From the NCBI RefSeq assembly GCF_910592395.1, contig NC_088310.1:15943501-16007500 (forward strand): a DNA stretch of 64,000 nt, written 5' to 3'. The DNA is from Lineus longissimus. Lineage: Eukaryota > Nemertea > Pilidiophora > Heteronemertea > Lineidae. Of this stretch, positions 57,701-64,000 are shown piece after piece. Position 1 is the stretch's first letter. Every line of letters starts with the position of its first letter. The notes below the pieces were generated by a model that was not told the DNA's origin, ran no database searches, and saw only the letters and a program-made list of their open reading frames with translations. Position numbers and translations under genes: made by a program.

Positions 57701-58538
57701 GTTTCTGTTGCTCGTGTAGACCGTTACACGATGAAGTGTAGAGTTGAAATAGATGGTCGGGAATATCTTGCTCTAAGTCAACAAAAGATGATGGTTCAGT
57801 TGACGTATTGTCAGCGGCAGGGTTCTCACTAGGCGATAAGGTTCCAGCTACATAAGCCGTTTGCTCAACATTAGTTGCCTTCAGAGTATCTGCTGGAAAC
57901 TCATATCCTATAACCGTCCCTTCCGGTATCACAAGTGCTTCATCATTCGGGTTGAATAGCTGAACTGGAGTGTTGATACGTTTCCGTTGCTGGATTGTTA
58001 CGGACCGTGCTGGTAGGACACCATATTTCTGCACAAAATGCACACTCGGCTCCAACATAACCTCTTGCCGGTTGCGAAATGGCCTGTTTAACAGCGCTAT
58101 CGTAGCTGTCTCCTCTCCCGGTGGCAGTTTCAGAGGTTTAGCCAATCTAACTGAATGGGGTAGTATCCTGTGGCGCTCAAAGATCAACGGATATTCCTGT
58201 CCTTGGAATGCATAAGTACCCGAGCTCAACTTCAAATCGAATTTAAACTGGTTCAAAAAGTCCATTCCCCAGATTCCATCCAGACCTTTCATGTCTGTTA
58301 CCGTTAAGTTGAACGTAAACTTCGTGTTATGAATCCTCACGGGCATGGCAACTTTTCCAAATATATTAAGATGTGATTCACCATCAGCCATCAGAATATC
58401 AGCTCTGTGCTTCTGGAGAGGTGGTCTAAACTTCTTGGGTATCCTATGATAAGCAGCCAAGGACAAAAATGAACAACTGGCACCAGAATCGAGCAAGAAA
58501 CAAGAAGGAACACCATTTAAGTAGGTGTTGATAAACAT
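54732..58538 (-). CDS. pol: pol: protease, reverse transcriptase, RNase H, integrase
   Basis: 1268 codons from the first in-frame ATG; the open frame extends upstream to the frameshift site at 58628, so the natural N-terminus is probably a Gag-Pol fusion. Aspartic protease DSGAS at residues 17-21. RT with FCVDFRKLN, LDLQSGYWQV, LPFGLCNAPATFERLM and catalytic YLDD at 470-473. RNase H with DTDASNTGIGSVL near 620, KREFLGVV and TDNSAVSHML. Integrase with the HHCC finger (HSEPTSGHLG then CEACNVI, about 910-960), DDE residues in SIDLIGPL near 983, HSDRGAQFV near 1043 and GLVENFNKIL near 1080, then a GPY/F-type WKGPYLVKDI. No chromodomain. Every catalytic residue is visible and there is no internal stop. 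Confidence 0.96.
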   Translation of the reverse strand: MFINTYLNGVPSCFLLDSGASCSFLSLAAYHRIPKKFRPPLQKHRADILMADGESHLNIFGKVAMPVRIHNTKFTFNLTVTDMKGLDGIWGMDFLNQFKFDLKLSSGTYAFQGQEYPLIFERHRILPHSVRLAKPLKLPPGEETATIALLNRPFRNRQEVMLEPSVHFVQKYGVLPARSVTIQQRKRINTPVQLFNPNDEALVIPEGTVIGYEFPADTLKATNVEQTAYVAGTLSPSENPAADNTSTEPSSFVDLEQDIPDHLFQLYTSSCNGLHEQQKRQLALLLMKYSSSFSSSPMDIGLTDLASHEINTGDAQPIRLPLRRQGYSREQEIEKAVDDGLGRGVMEDSASPWASPPVIVTKKDGTARFCVDFRKLNSVTKADSYPLPRFDDCIDTLHGKKYFCTLDLQSGYWQVPLKSVEDKEKTAFLTKKGLFHFTVLPFGLCNAPATFERLMERVLRGLQWERCLLYLDDVLVFGATFEETISNLDKVLARLQSSNLKIKPSKCSLLQPSVQYFGHVISGLGIHPLKSKLGSIQAWPSLSSVPCHKLRTEVKRFLGLVSYYRRFIRNMSDISAPLYELTKASSNLIWTPAHEASFQRLKAALLHPPVLAFPDVKAGNFVLDTDASNTGIGSVLSQVLDGKETVIGYYSRLLSDAERKYCITKREFLGVVRSVEHFKPYLYGHQFLLRTDNSAVSHMLTLSDANEQIQRWQLFLSQFKFSTIHRPGRHHVNADFMSRLQCDQCGRQEVPEPNRPTGHIRKFHLKESTDVPSCTHTKQTDDSLEEEVDKLMLSCGAVTTRAQAKRLQDVPKTNNSPTTDESTSVKLPYDDLANLQLSDPDIGPILQLKLDDSDYPSYKSISGESLSVKTLRQHWRHLFVDNGILYRRLVVPDKPMKHQIVLPRTLRHSVMDQLHSEPTSGHLGMVKSMERVKHRFYWVGWRRDVSRFVSYCEACNVIKRPHKKIPVPLTQQLFGEAFERVSIDLIGPLKETSRGYRYAVTMEDNFTKWVEAAPLRTMETEEVCQAVIKEFVSRFGCMYILHSDRGAQFVSKIYSCLLEKLGVSRSLTTPYNPKSNGLVENFNKILKSMLKTYVYDHKESTGQWDVMLPIFLMAYRSSVHGSTGETPHFMLTGREMKVPIDLLYTKPSEDMTSVPTYVRQLEDRLNKAYALVRNNLKSVQRIQKKRYETNSPEYRSLKEGNFVWYYNPRKAFKGDKHLPWKGPYLVKDIQEDFTVTIQLNPEGELYRTHADKLRIARGVDMGKWMCNG

Positions 58539-58546
58539 CCTTTCCT

Positions 58547-58628
58547 TGGAGCCAACAAATTCCCTCCCATTATCCTTGCCATGCTCCTCGGCTCCATGTA
58601 AGGGAGCACGGCCTATTGGTTTAAATTT
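58547..58628 (-). promoter_or_regulatory. gag-pol -1 ribosomal frameshift signal (slippery site plus pseudoknot)
   Basis: Reading the minus strand, heptamer A AAT TTA (58628-58622) sits in gag phase four codons before the gag stop (58615-58613), and pol is in the -1 frame. After a 9-nt spacer, GCCGTGCTCC (58612-58603) can pair with GGAGCATGGC (58587-58578), ten pairs with one G-U. The 15-nt loop holds TGGAGCC (58596-58590), which can pair with GGCTCCA (58553-58547), giving an H-type pseudoknot. The same heptamer is used by an avian retrovirus. Structure is inferred from complementarity only. Confidence 0.85.
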
Positions 58629-60139
58629 CCCTGCTCACTCCCAACTGATGGTGCATTGCCTGTAAAGTGGGCTGTTCCACGTGGGCACTCCCTCCACATA
58701 TGGTCAGCTGACCTGCATATGAAGCAGCGTCTCTCCTGCCCAGCAACACGTCTGTCTTGCGATCCATATCTCTGTTGGCCTCTTCCACGTGTGCCTCTTC
58801 CTCTTCCACGGGTATAACCCTGGGTATTTCCAGACGTTTCGCCCTGCACTGGGGCAGATGGGCCAGCACTTGCAACACTTTGTCCCACGGTGGGTTGATT
58901 CAAGGCCAAGAGATGGACCTCATAACTCTTAGCTCTTTTCAACACCTCCACCATTTCCTGGTCCTTGACCTCAAACAGCTTATCCCCTAGCGGGCCATCA
59001 CGTAGGGCGAGGTACAGCTGTAGTCCTAGATCCTTCTGCAGGCATCCATAGGCACGCCTGCTATAGAGCCTGATCCGAAAGGCAAGGTCATCCAGGCTTT
59101 CATCATCCTCTCGTCGAACATCACGTAATTTTGCTACCCACTCCGAGCGTTCGCCTACATAATGACGTTCAAGCTGTGCCACTAAAACTTTAAAGGTAAC
59201 TGGTGAACCACTTAGGTCAAGAGCAGCAAGGATCTTTGCTGCTTTCCCTGTTAGTTTGGCCCTTAGTAAGGCCAACTTCTCCTCGGGGGTCCATCCTACG
59301 GTCATCGCCTCGAAGTTAGCTAAGTAGGCCTCGATGTCCAGCTTGGTGTCATCGTAGGCCGGGACCTTGGGAGTCTTCTTTCCGCGTGTTGATGAAGAGG
59401 ACTCGAACGAGCAATTGGAATAATTATTCACAACGGTTGGAACAGATTCTGATGAGTTTGAGTGGTCAGCAACTGGCGACAATCCAGTTAGCTGAGGACT
59501 ATGAGTGGGCAAATGATTCGGATGTTCCAACACAGGCTCAGGTTCGACTGGTGTTGGGTCTGATGGTCTTGATTGGTTGGCGACTGGTGACAATCCAGTC
59601 AGCACAAGCATGCGTTCATATTCCTCCTTGCTAGGTACAGAGACTCTTTCCGTAATATTGTTTACTGGAGGGGACGTCTCCGGTTCAGGTGAAGTGGCCT
59701 GGGTTGCCACATCATGCCTCGGCGTTATCTGGTTAAGATCGCTTCGTTGACCAGACACGTTCCTATCTGCGCTGGGCCTGCTGGGTGTATCCTCCCAAGG
59801 GGTTGAGGTTCGGGGAATCTGAACTCCTGACCCCACTGGTTGCGTCTCCTCCATCGTCAAGTGTTCATATGATGTCTGGTCAGGATCCTCCATCACCAAA
59901 GAAAATGCATGGTTTAAGCTGCGCCTAATCCCACCAAAGAAGTCCACCACTTTCCGCGCAGAAGAGTGAATAAGACTAAGGGTAGGAGGACCAAGACTAG
60001 AATTACTGGTCGGGGACCTACTTGACGGGAGAGGCCGATCAGGTGTCTCCGGGTGAGCACGTGGGGCTACAATGGGCACAGCCCCCGGTAGTTGTCTCCC
60101 TCTTAAAGCCATACCCTCTTGCATGTTTGGCTCAGCCAT
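58613..60139 (-). CDS. gag: gag: capsid and nucleocapsid polyprotein
   Basis: 508 codons, ATG to TAG. The first 240 residues are Pro/Ser/Thr-rich and likely disordered, with two near-repeats of LTGLSPVA. Residues about 250-420 form a retrotransposon-gag capsid core (PAYDDTKLDIEAYLANFEAM, GKAAKILAALDL, FRIRLYSRRAYG). An RG-rich basic stretch (RGRGRGTRGRGQQR, about 445-460) precedes one CCHC zinc knuckle, C472-x2-C475-x4-H480-x4-C485. These parts should package the element RNA and assemble particles in the cytoplasm. The frame ends at the -1 frameshift site leading to pol. No defect is visible. Confidence 0.95.
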   Translation of the reverse strand: MAEPNMQEGMALRGRQLPGAVPIVAPRAHPETPDRPLPSSRSPTSNSSLGPPTLSLIHSSARKVVDFFGGIRRSLNHAFSLVMEDPDQTSYEHLTMEETQPVGSGVQIPRTSTPWEDTPSRPSADRNVSGQRSDLNQITPRHDVATQATSPEPETSPPVNNITERVSVPSKEEYERMLVLTGLSPVANQSRPSDPTPVEPEPVLEHPNHLPTHSPQLTGLSPVADHSNSSESVPTVVNNYSNCSFESSSSTRGKKTPKVPAYDDTKLDIEAYLANFEAMTVGWTPEEKLALLRAKLTGKAAKILAALDLSGSPVTFKVLVAQLERHYVGERSEWVAKLRDVRREDDESLDDLAFRIRLYSRRAYGCLQKDLGLQLYLALRDGPLGDKLFEVKDQEMVEVLKRAKSYEVHLLALNQPTVGQSVASAGPSAPVQGETSGNTQGYTRGRGRGTRGRGQQRYGSQDRRVAGQERRCFICRSADHMWRECPRGTAHFTGNAPSVGSEQGNLNQ

Positions 60140-60802
60140 ATTTCACTGGTACATGTAATATACACAAGCACTATGGCATACACGTGCAAAAGAAACAATA
60201 CCAAATCCACTGCAGAGTAACACACCAAATACACAACATTCATAATCACACCTGGCAAAAGTATGAAGAACACCTTATGAATGAAAATGGCAGCTTGGTA
60301 TAACAATAATTCAATACATGTATGTACCACCTGAAAAGTAAAACAGATAAATGCACATCAAAATTGCTCTAATCAGCAAAACCAAATGACACCCAATAGC
60401 AAAAACATATATATTACATGTACATATATATTACATGTACCATTAGTTCAGCTTACAAATCTATTTATTTTATAAATTTATGCATGTACCCTGAAAATAA
60501 ATGCAACATGAGACAATGAAACACGTGAAATGCATTCAACTGCAAAAATACAAGGTTACAACATTGTAGGAAAATTAAACAAAGAAAAGAAGGGGTCGCC
60601 ACCTACAAATATGCAAAAATGTATTATAGCCAGTTATTAGTCTTTCTGCTCCAATATCGATCACATGTCGAATTCTGTCGGGTTCTCTGATGACATCATC
60701 TCAATCCAGGGCGCAGATAAATTCACTCAGATTGTCAGGTACAGTCAATTAGCACCAGGCTAGCAAGCAATCTAACCATGGTCTATGGATCCGAAACACA
60801 GC
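60140..60802 (-). other. Spacer between the SGNH-like ORF and gag
   Basis: AT-rich, no coding signal, with repeats of TACATGTACAT-like text near 60410. It may hold a splice site, an internal ribosome entry or packaging signals; none is demonstrable. Confidence 0.5.
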
Positions 60803-61446
60803 TTAGTACTGGTAGTAAATTCTATCCAACATGTCAAGGGCCACCGACAGTGCCCTTCTGATACTGAAGTGATAAAGCGTAAGACCACGGCCTGTAGTCA
60901 CATGGATATCGTCCCGCGAGATGGAGGAATGGAGGTTCACGAGAATCGATCTGTCATGGCGAAAGGTATAAATGCGCTGGTTCCGCCTAGCCAGGCGCTG
61001 CAACAAGAAATTTACTTCAAGTCTTTTCTCTCAAACTGGTCTGACGGGCATCTACGCGTGCGCCTCCTGCGAACCACCTGACACAACACAATGTAACGCA
61101 CAGTCGTCGACCGCAAAATCTCCTCGCACACCCGAGTTATACTCTGCACCAGGCACTCTGGGGACACTCCATCGCAAATGTCATTAGTGCCAACCTCCAA
61201 CAACAATACATGCGGCCGAATATATTCAATTGTGTCCGTCACAAAGTCTATTCCGCGGCAATCAAAGACCAAGCCTCCTTGGCCACTAACGTAAACAGAC
61301 AGATTGCCTGGAAGGCTGAAACAACTTGAAAAGTCCGTCGAAAGGCCACGATGATACCAGTGGGGAATCTGTGGGAGGAGATACTCACTCCTGTATCTCC
61401 TAATGAAGCTATGTCCACACAGCAAAATCCTCATTTCATTCTTCAA
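60803..61446 (-). CDS. SGNH/GDSL-hydrolase-like accessory ORF, apparent frameshift
   Basis: The first frame, 61446-61012 (144 codons), starts MKNEMRILLCGHSFIRRY: block I of SGNH hydrolases with GHS instead of GDS (Ser13). GQGG (55-58) supplies the block II glycine and EVGTNDI (Asn88) is block III. The frame then hits a stop, while the adjoining frame at 61006-60803 continues with DDIHVTTGRG, a block V D-x-x-H pair. So Ser, Gly, Asn and His are all present, but split by a -1 shift near 61015. The break could be an inactivating indel, recoding, or an assembly error. SGNH enzymes are esterases or lipases; similar domains occur in CR1-type LINEs and Ngaro elements, but I know of none in this position of a Gypsy element. 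Confidence 0.7.
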
Positions 61447-61730
61447 ACAATGTCAGGGTTAGTTCCCGTTGTCATCATGCTCCATAACATGCACTAAGCA
61501 GAGTCTGTAAAACTATATCATGATATACACAACTTCCACAGTGTCTGTGTGTATTAAAACGAACGTGTACTTTTACTGCTAATGTACACTACAGTCACGA
61601 CATAACTAACTAAACATGCAGTATGCAATGCACATGCAGGGCGCTATATAGCCCAGTTCATTTTTTTTGGATTTTGGAATTTCGAAAATAACCCATTTTC
61701 CTCGTAAATTCACAACAATTCGAAAGTCCT
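61447..61730 (-). other. Short 5' leader of the young element
   Basis: About 285 nt between the primer-binding site and the SGNH-like ATG; no other feature. Confidence 0.5.
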
Positions 61731-61744
61731 GCCGGAGTCAGCCA
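61731..61744 (-). other. Primer-binding site of the young element
   Basis: Minus-strand TGGCTGACTCCGGC starts one base after the 5' LTR. The complementary tRNA would end GCCGGAGTCAGCCA. A G before CCA is common in eukaryotic serine tRNAs, but I cannot assign the isoacceptor. Confidence 0.65.
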
Positions 61745-61745
61745 A

Positions 61746-61985
61746 TGTATTGACCTCCTGGTCAACGGCCTCGTGATCTGATTGAAGAGAAGATCGAATC
61801 GCAGGATGTTGTTTAACAGGTTTTAATCATCGGAATCAAAACATGTCGGAAAAACGTACACAGCACGTAACAGAACAAGTAGTTCTACAAAACGCCACAA
61901 TGGCAAAGCCATTACAAATTGGGGCGCCACCGGCCGGTCTCTCTAACCTCTTAAAGGGCAATGGTATGCTGGGTGATACAGTACA
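61746..61985 (-). repeat. 5' LTR of the young element
   Basis: 240 bp, identical by eye to the 3' LTR. It should contain the promoter; no clear TATA box is evident. Confidence 0.96.
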
Positions 61986-63560
61986 CTGGGAACATGACAC
62001 CCTGAAACTCCACTGACCATGTCCAACCTCTCTAAGTCGTTCTGACGAGGTCTATCATTAGATATGACTATGTATTGAGAATATGACACCATACGACACT
62101 GACAATGTCAAACCTCTCTAAGTCGTTCTGATGAGGTCTATCATTAGAGATGACTATGTACTGAGAACATGACACCATACGACACTGACACTGACAATGT
62201 CCAACCCCTCTAAGTCGTTCTGACGAAGTCTATCATTAGAGATGACTATGTACTGGGAACATGACACCCTGAAACTCCACTGACAGTGTCCAACCTCTCA
62301 AAGTTGTTCTGACAAGGTCTATCATTAGAGATGACTATGTACTGGGAACATGACACCATACGACACTGACACTGACAATGTCCAACATCTCAAAGTTGTT
62401 CTGACAAGGTCTGTCATTAGAGATGACTATGTACTGGGAACATGACACCATACGACACTGACAGTGTCCAACCTCTCAAAGTTGTTCTGACAAGGTCTAT
62501 CATTAGAGATGACTATGTACTGGGAACATGACACCATACGACACTGACACTGACAATGTCCAACCTCTCTAAGTCGTTCTGACGAGGTCTATCATTAGAG
62601 ATGACTATGTACTGGGAACATGACACCCTGAAACTCCACTGACAGTGTCAAACCTCTCAAAGTTGTTCTGACAAGGTCTGTCATTAGAGATGACTATGTA
62701 CTGGGAACATGACACCATATGACACTGACACTGACAATGTCCAACCTCTCAAAGTTGTTCTGACAAGGTCTATCATTAGAGATGACTATGTACTGGGAAC
62801 ATGACACCATACGACACTGACACTGACAATGTCAAACCTCTCTAAGTCGTTCTGATGAGGTCTATCATTAGAGATGACTATGTACTGGGAAGATGACACC
62901 CTGAAACTCCACTGACAATGTCAAACCTCTCTAAGTCGTTCTGATGAGGTCTATCATTAGATATGACTATGTACTGGGAAGATGACACCCTGAAACTCCA
63001 CTGACAATGTCCAACCTCTCTAAGTCGTTCTGACGAGGTCTATCATTAGAGATGACTATGTATTGAGAATATGACACCATACGACACTGACAATGTCCAA
63101 CCTCTCTAAGTCGTTCTGATGAGGTCTATCATTAGAGATGACTATGTACTGGGAAGATGACACCCTGAAACTCCACTGACAATGTCCAACCTCTCTAAGT
63201 CGTTCTGATGAGGTCTATCATTAGAGATGACTATGTACTGGGAAGATGACACCCTGAAACTCCACTGACAATGTCAAACCTCTCTAAGTCGTTCTGACGA
63301 GGTCTATCATTAGAGATGACTATGTACTGGGAACATGACACCATACGACACTGACACTGACAATGTCCAACCTCTCTAAGTCGTTCTGATGAGGTCTATC
63401 ATTAGAGATGACTATGTACTGGGAAGATGACACCCTGAAACTCCACTGACAATGTCCAACCTCTCTAAGTCGTTCTGACGAGGTCTATCATTAGAGATGA
63501 CTATGTATTGAAAATATGACACCACTCCACTGACAATGTCAAACCTCTCTAAGTCGTTCT
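61986..63560 (+). repeat. Satellite array, right block
   Basis: About seventeen units of the same 86-92-bp repeat, continuing the unit cut by the LTR element. Variants GGGAAGATGA, GGGAACATGA and TTGAGAATATGA occur in runs, suggesting local higher-order duplication (for example 62870-63060 versus 63110-63300). Confidence 0.95.
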
Positions 63561-63597
63561 GCAGATCTACGACAAGATCTACCTTTTTTGAGACTCA

Positions 63598-63816
63598 ATG
63601 GCGACATTCAACGGCTATAGAAAATGTTGTTTTTACAGTTTCCCCACAGATTTTCCCACAGAGACAGAAACATGTACCATACAGAAAATGGGTGGGGAAC
63701 GGAATATTGAGGTGATCAAGTGCAGCAGGGCTCCTCTAACATTTAGTCTTGCCAATTTAGATGGCGGACATACCAAACAGAGGGTCTCGGATGAGTTACC
63801 GAACCACCTGAATTAG
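63598..63816 (+). CDS. Small ORF in a unique island within the satellite, unrecognised
   Basis: 72 codons, MATFNGYRKCCFYSFP.. to a TAG. The context TCAATGG is fair. A strong acceptor-like GTTGTTTTTACAG lies inside at about 63627-63639 and stays open in the same frame, so this might be an exon. Satellite units resume near 63917. No family recognised. Confidence 0.3.
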   Translation: MATFNGYRKCCFYSFPTDFPTETETCTIQKMGGERNIEVIKCSRAPLTFSLANLDGGHTKQRVSDELPNHLN

Positions 63817-63899
63817 GACAGAGGCCGAATCATTTTCCCTTCGAAATAATAACTTGGGATAGCTAGGTATTTTAGAATACCTTTCATGCACTTGGAATA

Positions 63900-64000
63900 T
63901 ATGCCATGATACTTCATCAATGTCAAACCTCTCTGATTCGTTCTGTCGAGGTCTACCCTCATAGATGACTGTACACCTTCACGTACCTAACTGGGAACAT
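63900..64000 (+). repeat. Diverged satellite unit at the right edge
   Basis: CAATGTCAAACCTCTCTGAT, GAGGTCTACCCTCATAGATG and CTAACTGGGAACAT match the satellite unit with many differences, as at an array margin. Confidence 0.75.

Larger units (their letters stand above)
53124..61985 (-). mobile_element. Young Ty3/Gypsy LTR retrotransposon with accessory SGNH-like ORF
   Basis: 8862 bp, minus strand. The 240-bp LTRs are identical by eye. CTGGG is duplicated at both flanks (53119-53123 and 61986-61990), splitting one satellite unit. In transcription order: 5' LTR, PBS, SGNH-like ORF, spacer, gag, -1 frameshift signal, pol (protease, RT, RNase H, integrase), 1.4-kb 3' region, polypurine tract, 3' LTR. 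No envelope-like ORF is present. Open gag and pol, identical LTRs and an intact duplication suggest recent transposition and possible competence. Confidence 0.97.

Overview
This window is nuclear DNA from a metazoan, not a prokaryote or organelle. There are no operons or ribosome binding sites. Coding signal is confined to short exon-like stretches with GT-AG boundaries, two Ty3/Gypsy LTR retrotransposons, one non-LTR reverse transcriptase relic and a few unplaced ORFs. The rest is AT-leaning non-coding DNA full of MITEs, foldback elements, tandem arrays and a satellite. The PAN/discoidin-like host gene and the style of the repeats suggest a marine invertebrate (lophotrochozoan or invertebrate deuterostome), but I cannot place it further from sequence alone.

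Layout. 1-1.1 kb: two divergent, intronless, unrecognised ORFs, the first running off the left edge. 1.7-2.8 kb: a 3-copy tandem repeat and an array of AGGTCA hexamers. 3.0-6.7 kb: three phase-compatible minus-strand exons of a host gene entering a coagulation-factor 5/8 type C (discoidin) domain, one of them a 19-nt microexon. 4.4-18 kb: repeat-rich, with a 1.1-kb sequence in two inverted copies, a split direct duplication, and MITEs or foldbacks at 6854, 8677, 10729, 13797 and 17670. 18.6-22.3 kb: tandem arrays and a long dispersed repeat. 23.9-25.5 kb: a Mutator-like non-autonomous transposon with identical 94-bp inverted repeats and a 9-bp target duplication. 25.6-34.6 kb: a decayed Ty3/Gypsy element whose 5' LTR carries two further nested insertions. 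36.9-41 kb: foldback and inverted fragments and a dead non-LTR reverse transcriptase. 41.6-46.3 kb: four copies of one dispersed repeat in both orientations. 47-51.3 kb: candidate exons of a second minus-strand host gene. 52.1-64 kb: an 86-92-bp satellite.

The satellite is interrupted by a very young minus-strand Ty3/Gypsy element at 53124-61985. Its LTRs are identical by eye, it has a clean 5-bp target duplication, and gag and pol are open. Gag and pol are joined by a near-textbook -1 frameshift signal: an A AAU UUA heptamer followed by a predicted H-type pseudoknot. An SGNH-hydrolase-like ORF sits between its 5' LTR and gag.

The strongest points for a second look are this element (its accessory SGNH-like ORF and recoding signal), the microexon-containing PAN/discoidin gene, the nested transposon stack, and the unexplained ORF pair at the left edge. 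I saw no tRNA, rRNA or CRISPR. Exon calls rest on splice consensus, reading phase and, in one case, domain resemblance; none was checked by alignment or transcript data.
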